Positions 49,308-57,896 of a DNA stretch of 64,000 nucleotides are shown here, one piece after another. A program made the position numbers and the translations under genes. Position 1 is the first letter of the stretch. Each line of letters begins with the position of its first letter. The notes beneath the pieces were generated by a model. That model worked only from the letters and a program-made list of their open reading frames with translations. It was not told the DNA's origin and searched no databases. The DNA is from Paraburkholderia ultramafica (GTDB lineage Bacteria; Pseudomonadota; Gammaproteobacteria; Burkholderiales; Burkholderiaceae), in NCBI RefSeq assembly GCF_902859915.1, contig NZ_CADIKK010000033.1:28332-92331 (forward strand). Direction: 5' to 3'.

Positions 49308-49577
49308 ATGCTTAAGCGTAGGTTGACCAGGGCATTCCTGGACTGGACAAGCGAGTGGAACGAAGAAATTCACAACGCAATCGAATCGAAAGTTTTCGAA
49401 GAATATGGCCGTATGTTCCCCAAGGGCACGGTGGATGCGGACGCGACGATCAGAGGGATGCGAGAGTTTTATTATGCGCGAATCTCCAATACCGCCAACT
49501 TGGCGGTTGCGATAGTGGCCCTCCTGGTCGCCTTTGTTTCATTGATTGTGGCGGCAATAGCCTTATTTAAAGGGTAA
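49308..49577 (+). CDS. Small membrane protein cotranscribed with Abi-alpha
   Basis: The 89-residue protein starts 12 bases after the Abi-alpha gene. Its first 60 residues are charged (LTRAFLDWTSEWNEEIHNAI), and a single hydrophobic helix ends the chain (LAVAIVALLVAFVSLIVAAI). A GGAAAGGG stretch precedes ATG 49308. A terminator follows. A C-terminal membrane anchor beside an Abi gene suggests a membrane partner or effector. Confidence 0.6.
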   Translation: MLKRRLTRAFLDWTSEWNEEIHNAIESKVFEEYGRMFPKGTVDADATIRGMREFYYARISNTANLAVAIVALLVAFVSLIVAAIALFKG

Positions 49578-49578
49578 A

Positions 49579-49598
49579 GCAGGCCCCGTGGGGCCTGC
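49579..49598. terminator. Bidirectional hairpin terminator
   Basis: GCAGGCCCC (49579-49587), GT, GGGGCCTGC (49590-49598): a perfect 9-bp stem between convergent genes. Confidence 0.6.
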
Positions 49599-49606
49599 CT
49601 CCGGCA

Positions 49607-49912
49607 TCAATATTCATCCGGCAGTAGGAACGTCGTCACCGAACGATCCGCTTCGGTGATGATCCAGACGCAGTTGTCGCCGTGGTCGGCGCACACCTTG
49701 TTCGGATTGATCGGAAATGCCGATAGGATCCTGTCGCCTTCGGTGACCGCTGCATCGTTTGCGGCCGCGTCATCGGCGCAGACGCATCCCCAATTGCCAC
49801 GGACGTGCCTGGACAGCAAAACCAGTAGCGCGATCTGATTGGGAATGGCCTCGAGGACGCCGGGGGTGGCCACGATCTGGCCGAGCTCGAAGAGTGGTTT
49901 CTTTGTCGTCAT
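49607..49912 (-). CDS. Conserved plasmid-associated hypothetical protein
   Basis: ATG 49912 has AGGAG 7 bases upstream. The 101-residue protein has an LFELGQIVATPGVLEAIP start, a LSRHVRGNWGCVCADDAAAN centre and a WIITEADRSVTTFLLPDEY ending. I know this pattern from many proteobacterial plasmids, without an established role. It often lies near conjugation and antirestriction genes. The two CxC-like Cys may be fortuitous. Confidence 0.65.
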   Translation of the reverse strand: MTTKKPLFELGQIVATPGVLEAIPNQIALLVLLSRHVRGNWGCVCADDAAANDAAVTEGDRILSAFPINPNKVCADHGDNCVWIITEADRSVTTFLLPDEY

Positions 49913-50287
49913 CGCTTTTCTCCTTGTGAGGGTTTTCGATGTGACGAAGAGGGCACGGGTAAAGCGGACGGAACATGGGTCGCCCGGAACCGCACAAGCG
50001 CAGCGCGGAAGCGAGGACGAGCGCAGCCTTAGCCCATTGAGGAGGCCGCGGCCGTGCCATAAACGGAAACGAGAAAATCCGGAACTGAACGTGGAGAAAA
50101 GTCCAGGCGGCAGAGAATTGCCTAATCGACGGAGGCCGGAGCCGTCGAGGTGTTCGACCGGATCGCCAGGCGTCACTCCGGAAATGTCGGCGACCGCACA
50201 AAGACACCCCCAAACTCGCAATGCGCAGCCCAATCTAGTGACCTATGCTAGTTAGACCTTCGATAGGCTGCGTAAGGGAGTAGTCAT

Positions 50288-50836
50288 ATGCCACGCACGA
50301 AATCGCCAGTCTGGACCGTGTACAACAAGTTGAGAACAGCCAGGCTCAACGTGAAGTACTACTGCTGCCGGCTTGAATCTATCGAACGCCAAAATTTTAT
50401 TTTAGAACTCATATTGCTTGCATCGGCACCCACCTCTGCCATTGCGGGTCTATGGTTTTGGCAAGAGCCTTATGGCCAATCGGCTTGGAAGTTTTTTGGG
50501 GTTGTGGCTGCCGTTGCAGCCGTCCTGAAGCCTTTACTTGGCCTCACGAAAAAAATTAAGAATATGGAAAGTGTCGTCGTCGGCTATAAGGCGCTTGAAT
50601 ATGACCTCATGGAAATAGTCTCGCTCATCGAACAAAAGAGAAAATACGACGCCACACAACAAGCGGATTTGAAACGGGCAATAGCCAAGGAAAAGGCGCT
50701 AGTAGTCCAGCCAGTCGAAACACGGGAGAGAAAAAAAGTAAAAGCAATTTGCGAAGCCGAAGTGAGGCGCGAGTTGCCCGATGATTACTTTTTTGTACCG
50801 GAGGAACCACATGTCATTTCAACCCAGGCCGAATGA
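50288..50836 (+). CDS. 2TM SLATT-like membrane protein
   Basis: The 182-residue protein has an N-terminal helix (YNKLRTARLNVKYYCCRLES), two membrane helices (LELILLASAPTSAIAGLWFW at about 38-57, and SAWKFFGVVAAVAAVLKPLL at about 64-84) and a long charged helical tail. This resembles SLATT-type 2TM effectors of nucleotide-signalling defence systems. No nucleotide-sensor gene lies beside it, so the role remains open. It overlaps the small Pro-rich gene at 50811. Confidence 0.5.
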   Translation: MPRTKSPVWTVYNKLRTARLNVKYYCCRLESIERQNFILELILLASAPTSAIAGLWFWQEPYGQSAWKFFGVVAAVAAVLKPLLGLTKKIKNMESVVVGYKALEYDLMEIVSLIEQKRKYDATQQADLKRAIAKEKALVVQPVETRERKKVKAICEAEVRRELPDDYFFVPEEPHVISTQAE

Positions 50837-50972
50837 TCATACGGACCCGACCAAGAGTCCAATTGAAAGGCCAGACGAACCGTATGAGCCGATTCCGGAT
50901 CCACGTGACCCGGAGAATTATCCCGATTCATCGCCGCCGCCGTCTCATGTCGAGCCGGATAACCCTTGGTGA
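50811..50972 (+). CDS. Short proline-rich protein
   Basis: ATG 50811 follows GGAGGAACC, which lies inside the upstream gene, so translation is coupled. The 53-residue product (MSFQPRPNDHTDPTKSPIER and PEPIPDPRDPENYP-like continuation) is almost entirely Pro, Asp, Glu and Ser and is likely disordered. No function known. Confidence 0.45.
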   Translation: MSFQPRPNDHTDPTKSPIERPDEPYEPIPDPRDPENYPDSSPPPSHVEPDNPW

Positions 50973-50998
50973 AGATACCCGTCGCTGCCAGCCGCTCG

Positions 50999-53773
50999 TC
51001 ACGCTCGCTCCCGCTCAAGCGCACGACGCTCACGCGTCAGGTCCAGGGCCGTATGTTTCGGATTCTCCCGCGCGATCGCAGCCGGCAGCGAGCGGATGTC
51101 ATTGGTGTAGATCCGCGCTTCCTGGCGCGCCCGGGAGATGGCGACGTAATAGACATCCTTGGCCGTTGTCCGGCTTTGTGTCTTGGCATCGATCAGAACC
51201 CGGTCGGCGGTAAGCCCCTGGGCGCTGTGGACAGTCGTCGCATAGGCATGATCGAGGTGTAGCGGGCGGACCGTACTCAGCTCAACGCGTTTCCTGTCGC
51301 TTTCGAGAACGATCTTCCGGGCTTCAACAGCGGCAACCCGGAAACGATCCCCGTTAGCCAGATCGAGCCCTGCGTCATTGCGTGTGATCCGGACGACGTC
51401 GCCTGCTGCGAGCTCCGACCGCTCGGGCTGATAGACAGAAATCCGCGCATGCTGGGCGGGCGAATAGGCGATCTTCACGCCGTCTTTGTCCGTGACGGTG
51501 AGCCGGTTTCCCGGTCCGGTGTCGACGATTGTGTAAAGCTCGCCGCGCTTCAAGCCGCTGCGGTAATCCTGCTCGGGCTGGATAACGTCGCCGATCTCGT
51601 AGTTTTTCGAGAAGCGCCGTTCGGCCTGCGTGCTGTCGCGCCGGACGAGCGTATCGAATTCGATGCCGCTGCCGGCGGTGCCGATGGCCTCGCGGATGCC
51701 TTGATTGATCGCACGGCGCGCTTCATTGGTGCCGCTAACGATCAATGTCCCGTCGCGTTCGGCCGGCGACAGCTCCATATAGTCGCGGACCAGCTGCGCG
51801 CGGCGATCGCCGTCGTTCCGAATTTCGGAAACAAAGGCGATCTTCTCGAGCGAGGCCGATGTTTTCCCATGCGCCGCGAGCTCGACAGCCGCTTTCAACA
51901 GCGGATCTTTCTGCCGCTGGATCTCCGTCATTCGGGCCGTCTCCATGCCGTTGTTCTGGAGCTGGTCGAAGGGACGGCCGGCCTCGATAGCCTTGGTCTG
52001 CCCGGTATCGCCCACGAGAACGACGCGCGCGCCGGCCTTCTCGGCCAGCTTCAAGGTCTGCTCCATCAGGCGGGTGGGAACGACGCCGGCCTCATCGATC
52101 ACGAGCACCGTTTTGGCGCCCAAATCTTTGTCCTTGGCTCTGAGGAAAGAGGCGAGGGTATTTGCCGTTACGCCGGATTCGCGTAACGCTTTTACCTGAC
52201 TGCCATAGGGGGCAAGGGCCCTGACCTTGTATCCCTCGACTTCGACCATGTCGCGGGCTGTCTGCAGCATGTGCGTCTTGCCGGTGCCCGCGAAACCCTG
52301 AACGCCGATGATGCGGTTTTGCGAAGTCGCGAGCAGCAAAGCCGCTTCGCGCTGGCCGGCATTAAGCCTGGCCGTCGCGAGTCGCTCGGCGGCTGCATCG
52401 AGTCCGATGATCGGCAACACCCGGCCGCGCCCGTCACGCTCGATCTGCAGGATGCGCTTTTCGCGCCCGAGGGCGGTTTGGGTTGTAAAGCGGCCGTCGA
52501 CGGCGAGCAAGCGGCCCTCGCGGATTGCGCTATCGACCCTTGCGCGGGCGGCCTCGCGGACCATTCCTGTCTTTGTCAGAGTCGCAATCCAGCCGCTGCG
52601 CGTTTGAACGGCCGCAACGCCGTTGTCAGCCGCCGGCCGGAAGAGGGGAGTTTCGCGGATCAGAAATCCGCTTTTGGTCTGCCGGCGAATCTCCGCATCG
52701 ACCTGTTTCATCCTGACATTGCCGACGCCGTGCTTCATGGCGACGTCGATCAGCTCGCGCTCTGTAATCACGGCCTGGCGTTCGGTCAGGTGGTTGACCG
52801 CAAAACGCACAGCCCGCTCGGCCGCGTTACCCGGTAACGCGAGTAGGTTCACCGGCGGCCGCCGCTCGATGCTTTCGCCTTTCCATTCCCGGCGCTGGAA
52901 ATCGATGCCGAGCTCCCGCGCGCGCGACTGCCAGTCTTTGAACACAGCATCCCGGTCGATCACGCCTTTGCGCGCCCGGGTTTGCATGGTCGCAAGCTGC
53001 TTTTGCATCGGCGAGGCCTGCGCGCGATTTAAACCTTGCGCCGCAAGCCGTTCCTCGATCTGGTGAGACCGCTGGCTGAAGGCTGCGAGCTGAGCCGGGC
53101 TGATATGGGCGAGCTCAAACATTCCGTCGCGTTCATGGCGGAGCTGATAGCCAAGCGCCTGCAGTTCGGCCGCGAGCTCGGCGCGGTAGATCGCGCCAAG
53201 ATGTTTGACGGACTTCACGATCTCATCGTTTTTGAGAGCGCGCCATTCGCCGTCGCTGCGGCGGGTCAGGTTCATCACGACGGCATGCGTATGAAGCTGC
53301 GGATCGCGCTCGCGGCTGGTTTCATGGCGGAATTTCGCGACGATAAGATTGCCGCTCTTTTCAACCTGGGCCTTGCCGTGGACCTTGCGGCGCACCAGAG
53401 CCTTCTCTTCGGCTGCCGTCACGGCCGCGGCAACCGCGCGGTCGTGGGCCTGCAGAACGCGTGCATCTCCGGCCACCAAAGCCTGGATCGATACGCTTTT
53501 CGGCGCGGAGAATGTGAGGTCGACGCCAATCCGTTCCTTGGCATCGCCGCGTGTCGAGCCGCGGCTGACGCGGATTCCCGGCGCAACCTGGCCGGCGAGC
53601 AGCTGGCGAAAGCGGGCTGGATCGATGGGGCCCGCCAATCCGAGTATTGCCGCGCCTTCGCCCTGCCATTCACTGGCGCCGACTTCCTTGGCGTAATAGT
53701 CGTCGGCCCCGTCCTCGTAATAGCTGGCAGCTCGACCGATGTCCTGGCGCGTCATCACTTTGGCGCTGAGCAT
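50999..53773 (-). CDS. trwC: MobF relaxase-helicase (TrwC/TraI-like)
   Basis: The 924-residue protein has the MobF relaxase domain at the N-terminus, with catalytic Tyr residues in AASYYEDGADDYYAKEVG (about 16-27) and the three-His site in DPQLHTHAVVMN near residue 160. A RecD-like helicase follows: Walker A FAGTGKTHML near 494, Walker B VLVIDEAGVV and a late YATTVHSAQGLTADRVLID block. It nicks its oriT, pilots the strand and unwinds the plasmid. It is the last gene of a TrwA-TrwB-TrwC-type operon and follows the coupling protein by three bases. Confidence 0.93.
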   Translation of the reverse strand: MLSAKVMTRQDIGRAASYYEDGADDYYAKEVGASEWQGEGAAILGLAGPIDPARFRQLLAGQVAPGIRVSRGSTRGDAKERIGVDLTFSAPKSVSIQALVAGDARVLQAHDRAVAAAVTAAEEKALVRRKVHGKAQVEKSGNLIVAKFRHETSRERDPQLHTHAVVMNLTRRSDGEWRALKNDEIVKSVKHLGAIYRAELAAELQALGYQLRHERDGMFELAHISPAQLAAFSQRSHQIEERLAAQGLNRAQASPMQKQLATMQTRARKGVIDRDAVFKDWQSRARELGIDFQRREWKGESIERRPPVNLLALPGNAAERAVRFAVNHLTERQAVITERELIDVAMKHGVGNVRMKQVDAEIRRQTKSGFLIRETPLFRPAADNGVAAVQTRSGWIATLTKTGMVREAARARVDSAIREGRLLAVDGRFTTQTALGREKRILQIERDGRGRVLPIIGLDAAAERLATARLNAGQREAALLLATSQNRIIGVQGFAGTGKTHMLQTARDMVEVEGYKVRALAPYGSQVKALRESGVTANTLASFLRAKDKDLGAKTVLVIDEAGVVPTRLMEQTLKLAEKAGARVVLVGDTGQTKAIEAGRPFDQLQNNGMETARMTEIQRQKDPLLKAAVELAAHGKTSASLEKIAFVSEIRNDGDRRAQLVRDYMELSPAERDGTLIVSGTNEARRAINQGIREAIGTAGSGIEFDTLVRRDSTQAERRFSKNYEIGDVIQPEQDYRSGLKRGELYTIVDTGPGNRLTVTDKDGVKIAYSPAQHARISVYQPERSELAAGDVVRITRNDAGLDLANGDRFRVAAVEARKIVLESDRKRVELSTVRPLHLDHAYATTVHSAQGLTADRVLIDAKTQSRTTAKDVYYVAISRARQEARIYTNDIRSLPAAIARENPKHTALDLTRERRALERERA

Positions 53774-53776
53774 AGG

Positions 53777-55324
53777 TCATTCTCCGAACCCGCCGGCTTT
53801 GCGCTCGACGAAGGCCGGAACCTGGACCTTGTACGGGCGATAGCGGGTCTTGAAACGCGCGATCGGCGTATCACCGACAATCGCCAGATAGCCGGAGAGG
53901 TCGGGCAGGGATGTCAGCTGGGACGCGGTAACGACGCGCTCGCGCTCCACGATGGCCTGTGTTCCGCTGGTGCTGCTGCTCGTGCTGACATTGCGGCTCG
54001 TGCGGTCGCGCTCAACTTCATGCTCGCCGAGCGATTTGCTGAAATCCTCGGCCGTTGCCGGGTCGGATTTCGAGATGCGCAACACGGCAAGCGAGCTGAA
54101 GCATGACCGGAGCGTCTTGGCCGTATCGCGGCCGTAAATGTCGTCGAGCTGCGCCGTCGACTGCAGGCCGGCGACGACACGAAGGCCATGTTTGCGACCC
54201 TTGGTCAAAGCCGGTTCGAGAGAGGCGAGTTTTTCGAGCGAAGCGAGCTCGTCGATGAACGCCCAGATGCGACGGTCCGAATCCTCGGGCATCGACAGGA
54301 TGGAGACGAACAAGGCATCGATCCAGGCCGAGATCAAAGGCTTGAGCGCGGGCGCCATATCCTCGCGCCAGGTGATCCAGAGATTGCCGCCGTCGCGGTC
54401 TTCGAGCCATGTCCGCAGCGAGAATTCCCCGCCGGGCATGGTGACATGCTCAGGCAGCTTGTCGGAGAGAAGAAAGCGCGCGGAGGTTAACGCCTTTGAC
54501 GCCTCCGACGATCCGGCAAAGAGCGATTCCGCGAGCGTGCCGGTGAGGAATTCCTGAAGCTCTCCGGGCGGCGTGATAGTGGTCCAGCGGAACAATTCCC
54601 TGATCGACGGTTGCCCGAGCAGGCTCAGCTTTCGCGCGGTTTCGCGCAGGAGCAGGCGCGCATAGCCAGCCCATTCCTCGGCGTCTGCCGTCTTCCCGAC
54701 CGGCACGATCGACATTGCATAGCGGTGAAAATCATAGTCCGCGCGGATCTCGTTGAAGAACGACCATCCGGCGGTGCGGGCGTCGTAGGGATTGAGAATG
54801 ACGTCGCCCTCGCGCCAGAACTTGGACATCATGTCGCCGTTCGGATCGAGGCAGATAATGCGGTCACGTCGAAGCACTGCGCCAAGCGCGAGCTCGCGGA
54901 AAATCGTCGATTTCCCAGTGCCGGTGCCGCCGCCAATCAGAACATGCAGTTTCTCCGCGGCGACCGGAATGGGGATGTCCGCGACGGTCACATGGCGGCG
55001 TTTGCGGTCGGCCGTTTTTCTCGCCAGCCGTTCCGGCGAGACGATCCGCGTGCCGCGCAAGAATTTGCGATAGGGAGCCCCTTCAAATTCCGTCTTGCCG
55101 ACGCGGGCAAGGATCCAAAGTACCAAGCCCGCCAGCGTGATTCCGGCCAGCAGCGCGGACAAAAGTAGTGGTTTATGGGGCGTCGCCAGGATGAGCAGGG
55201 CGATAGCTTTGGCCCGATGCTCATGCGGAATGACTTCCGTCTGGCGCACTGTCGCCAGCCAGGCCATAACGGGAATGACGATCGCGATGCCCGCGGAGAG
55301 CTGCCGCTTTTCGATGTCGTTCAT
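53777..55324 (-). CDS. trwB: TrwB-like coupling protein (T4CP 2)
   Basis: ATG 55324 (MNDIEKRQLSAGIAIVIPVM) is chosen because it overlaps the accessory gene by ATGA and has GGGAG upstream; the open frame to 55717 is antisense-like. There are two N-terminal membrane helices, then Walker A HVLIGGGTGTGKSTIFREL near residue 128 and Walker B RIWAFIDELASLEKL. Other blocks (RVVAGLQSTAQLDDIYG, SDPATAEDFSKSLGEHE) match TrwB/TraD. The 515-residue length is typical. It links the MobF relaxosome to the VirB channel. Confidence 0.9.
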   Translation of the reverse strand: MNDIEKRQLSAGIAIVIPVMAWLATVRQTEVIPHEHRAKAIALLILATPHKPLLLSALLAGITLAGLVLWILARVGKTEFEGAPYRKFLRGTRIVSPERLARKTADRKRRHVTVADIPIPVAAEKLHVLIGGGTGTGKSTIFRELALGAVLRRDRIICLDPNGDMMSKFWREGDVILNPYDARTAGWSFFNEIRADYDFHRYAMSIVPVGKTADAEEWAGYARLLLRETARKLSLLGQPSIRELFRWTTITPPGELQEFLTGTLAESLFAGSSEASKALTSARFLLSDKLPEHVTMPGGEFSLRTWLEDRDGGNLWITWREDMAPALKPLISAWIDALFVSILSMPEDSDRRIWAFIDELASLEKLASLEPALTKGRKHGLRVVAGLQSTAQLDDIYGRDTAKTLRSCFSSLAVLRISKSDPATAEDFSKSLGEHEVERDRTSRNVSTSSSTSGTQAIVERERVVTASQLTSLPDLSGYLAIVGDTPIARFKTRYRPYKVQVPAFVERKAGGFGE

Positions 55325-55686
55325 TTGCGGCTCCCGGCATCGCCCGTCCAGACCGGCAGATTTTGTCGCCGGAGCTCCCCATGGACGACGCCCATTTTTG
55401 CTTCGCCGACGGCGCTCCGCATCAGCAAAAGTAATTCGAGCAGGATGCCGTCTTGGCGGGGTGACGTCGCAGGCGCACCAGGGCCGGATGGCGCGGCGGG
55501 TTCGTCGCGCGGAATGAGGGAGGCCTCGATCACGCGCCGGAGACTCGCCAGCTGCTCGGCAAGCTGGTCGCCTTGCTCGAGGCGGCGCTTCAGATAGGTC
55601 GAAAGTCCGACGCCCTGCGCCTGCGCCAGGTCGGAGTAGAGCTGCCATTTCTCTTCCGAAAGCCGCACTGAAATCGGGGCAACCAT
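55321..55686 (-). CDS. trwA: TrwA-like relaxosome accessory protein
   Basis: The 121-residue protein begins with a ribbon-helix-helix motif (PISVRLSEEKWQLYSDLAQA, GLSTYLKRRLEQGDQ), followed by a coiled-coil or tetramerisation part. TrwA of R388 and relatives have the same place, first in the operon and next to oriT, and repress the operon. The start at 55686 lies about 180 bases from the repeats of the candidate oriT. Confidence 0.75.
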   Translation of the reverse strand: MVAPISVRLSEEKWQLYSDLAQAQGVGLSTYLKRRLEQGDQLAEQLASLRRVIEASLIPRDEPAAPSGPGAPATSPRQDGILLELLLLMRSAVGEAKMGVVHGELRRQNLPVWTGDAGSRK

Positions 55687-55960
55687 GTCGCTCTCCGCGC
55701 ATCGTCGATGTATGCACAGTGTAGCGTATTAACAGTCGTTTTTATAGTTTTGATAGTTAATTTGTAGTCGCTTGTGTAGTCGTTCCGCCGTGGCGCTGGC
55801 TCCCGCCCGGGCCCGGCGGAGCAAGGCCGGCCGCGCACGGGCACCGTGCGTATGGTGTATCGCCTGCGGTTAAGGACAAAGGTCGGGGTTAAGGACGGAT
55901 GGGCAGGCAAGCCGATGCCCGAGTTAAGGAGGGTATCGGACTATCCGGACGGCGAAGCCG
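55687..55960. other. oriT: Candidate MobF oriT region
   Basis: No gene is supported in this gap. It contains direct repeats GTAGTCG (55767, 55779), TTAAGGAC at 55870 and 55889, TTAAGGAG at 55924, and a short inverted repeat around GGGCAGGCAAGCCGATGCCC. R388-type oriT sequences also carry repeated TTTAAGGAC-like elements near TrwA sites. I infer that the MobF oriT is here, but I cannot name the nic base. Confidence 0.45.
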
Positions 55961-56036
55961 GACGATCGACAGAGGCGATGCATCGGGAAAAGGGCCAGTT
56001 TTGACAGCATGACGGTATGCAGTCTATGAAAGCCGG

Positions 56037-56363
56037 ATGTATTACAAGCTCGTCGATAAGAAGGTCACCAGATGCGCGACTGCACGGGAGTGGCACGAGT
56101 GGTTTGAGGCTGCGACGCAGTCGGGTGAGCGCTTTGTTGCCCAAGACGAAGTTGGAGCCATCGAGGTATCAACTTTCTTCGTTGGCGCTGATACGAATTC
56201 GGGTCAGGCCGGCCAGCTAAAGCTTTTCGAGACGGTAGTATTCGACAAGGGCGGGAAAGAGGTTGCAGCCTTGAACGCGCAATACAAAACATGGAACGGA
56301 GCGGCAGAGGGACACCGTGCAGTCCTTCGCAAACTCCGGAACCAAACATCGGGGATCGAATGA
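56037..56363 (+). CDS. Hypothetical protein, operon partner of the nuclease
   Basis: The 108-residue protein (MYYKLVDKKVTRCATAREWH, then VSTFFVGADTNSGQAGQLKL and LFETVVFDKGGKEVAALNAQ) is a small alpha/beta protein found alone in many genomes. Its TGA overlaps the ATG of the nuclease gene at 56360, so the pair is coupled. An immunity or accessory role would fit but is not shown. Confidence 0.55.
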   Translation: MYYKLVDKKVTRCATAREWHEWFEAATQSGERFVAQDEVGAIEVSTFFVGADTNSGQAGQLKLFETVVFDKGGKEVAALNAQYKTWNGAAEGHRAVLRKLRNQTSGIE

Positions 56364-57307
56364 ACAATCCAGCGCAAAAACCGACCCTCAAGATCAAACC
56401 ATCAAAGGTCCTCTATATAAAACTTGGCAGGGGAGGTTCTTGGGAAAAAGAATGCATTGAACGCGGGATCCTGCGTTTCGGATATAACGAGACGCCATTC
56501 GAGGCCGCCTTGGCCGGCGACTGGGAGACGGTACGAGACGTGTGGCGAGCTCTTCGAGAAGACCCGGGCGCGGCGACAAGAGATGTAACGCAAATCCGCA
56601 ATTTCTTTGAAGCCGACGAAAGCGTGCTCTGGGTCACGTTTTATGGCGGCCTGCTGTGGTGGTGCTTTGCGAAGCCCGGAGTCAAACAGCATGACGACGG
56701 TCATGGAAGCTACCGGGAGACTGTCGACGGCTGGCACTGCTGCGATATTCGCGGCGAAAAACTCTCGACCGAAAAACTGTCCGGGCATCTGCTCAAGGTG
56801 CAGGCGTTCCGCGGCACGATTTGCGACGTGATCGCCCGCGACTATCTCGAGCGAAAGCTCAACGGCGAGATGCTGCCCGAAGTCGAGGCGGCAGTCAGAG
56901 CGGAGAACGAGATGGTCCAACGGATCGTCCCGCTCATGCGCCTTCTGACCTGGCAGGATTTTGAACTGCTCGTCGATCTGGTTTTTGCCAACAGCGGGTG
57001 GAGGCGAATCGGACAGCTCGGAAAGACGCAGAAAACCGTCGACTTCGAGCTCATGCTGCCAACGACTAAAGAGCGCGCGTTCGTCCAGATTAAATCATCA
57101 ACCGGAAAGGGCGATCTGGCAGCATATACCGCCGACTTCGAGAGACATGGGACGTTCGATCGGATGTTTTTCGTCTGGCACTCCGGCACTCTGGCGGAGA
57201 CCGACGAGCAACAAGAGCGCGAGATTGTGTGCATCGGTCCGGAACGGCTGGCGCGGATGGTTTTGGATGCCGGTCTGACCTCCTGGCTCCGCGAAAAAGT
57301 GTGCTGA
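56360..57307 (+). CDS. PD-(D/E)XK (Mrr-like) nuclease with unknown N-terminal domain
   Basis: ATG 56360 overlaps the upstream stop. Residues about 195-300 form an Mrr-like domain: LTWQDFELLVDLVFANSGWR, then catalytic TVDFELML and FVQIKSSTGK (D ... QxK intact). Residues 1-130 have a compact domain (VLYIKLGRGGSWEKECIERG, ILRFGYN, VLWVTFYGGLLWWCFAKP) reminiscent of PUA/EVE-type readers of modified bases. A reader plus a nuclease is the plan of type IV restriction enzymes, so I infer restriction of modified DNA. The N-terminal assignment is tentative. Confidence 0.65.
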   Translation: MNNPAQKPTLKIKPSKVLYIKLGRGGSWEKECIERGILRFGYNETPFEAALAGDWETVRDVWRALREDPGAATRDVTQIRNFFEADESVLWVTFYGGLLWWCFAKPGVKQHDDGHGSYRETVDGWHCCDIRGEKLSTEKLSGHLLKVQAFRGTICDVIARDYLERKLNGEMLPEVEAAVRAENEMVQRIVPLMRLLTWQDFELLVDLVFANSGWRRIGQLGKTQKTVDFELMLPTTKERAFVQIKSSTGKGDLAAYTADFERHGTFDRMFFVWHSGTLAETDEQQEREIVCIGPERLARMVLDAGLTSWLREKVC

Positions 57308-57355
57308 CGCGCAATCCGCGACCAAGCCAAGCCATATCAAGACAAGGCTATCGAA

Positions 57356-57383
57356 ACTTGGAAAGCCATTGGGCTTTCCAAGT
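57356..57383. terminator. Perfect 12-bp hairpin between convergent genes
   Basis: ACTTGGAAAGCC, loop ATTG, GGCTTTCCAAGT. It lies between the nuclease gene and the convergent 57447 gene and probably terminates both. Confidence 0.6.
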
Positions 57384-57446
57384 AGCTTTCTACTGCCGCG
57401 GCCAAACATTGACGTTTGCGTGCAGGTGGACCGGCTGCACTTCCGA

Positions 57447-57719
57447 TCAAACGCCGGACTGCGGAGCTTGGAACAGGCTGTTATAGCGGTTCGTGGGTTC
57501 CTCAACGCAACCGAGGCCGACAAGAAATTGGTCAGCCTCGATTGCCTCGCCTACGCCGTCAGCGATCAGGACGCGATAGACCCGGCCGACTTCGTTTTTG
57601 ATCGCAAGGAATTTGTCCGTGAAAGGAAATTCGTTGTCATCGCCGACGCGCTCAATGTATGCAACGACTTGAGGGTCGATCGCGGCGAGCGATTCACCGG
57701 GAATCAATTTGCTTTTCAT
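57447..57719 (-). CDS. Small hypothetical protein
   Basis: ATG 57719 has GGAG about 10 bases upstream. The 90-residue product (VVAYIERVGDDNEFPFTDKF, then YRVLIADGVGEAIEADQFLV) is acidic and contains no known motif. It is convergent with the nuclease gene. The extended frame to 57800 has no ribosome site. Confidence 0.45.
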   Translation of the reverse strand: MKSKLIPGESLAAIDPQVVAYIERVGDDNEFPFTDKFLAIKNEVGRVYRVLIADGVGEAIEADQFLVGLGCVEEPTNRYNSLFQAPQSGV

Positions 57720-57896
57720 ATCGTAGGTCTCCGAGATAGAGGCGCAATGATACCGAGGACAGCAGAAAAGCTGGTGGCCGGTGCGTCGATATGGCCCCAA
57801 ATATCGCCCTCCTTCAGTGGGTTAGGGCCGCCGCCCGAATTTTCTTGATATGTACGGTAAAACGCCGTACATTATGGGGAAGCCATGGAGGGCATC

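Noticed and set aside
55325..55717. Upstream extension of the TrwB-like gene
   Set aside because: It overlaps the whole trwA-like gene in another frame, while ATG 55324 has an ATGA overlap and a ribosome site.
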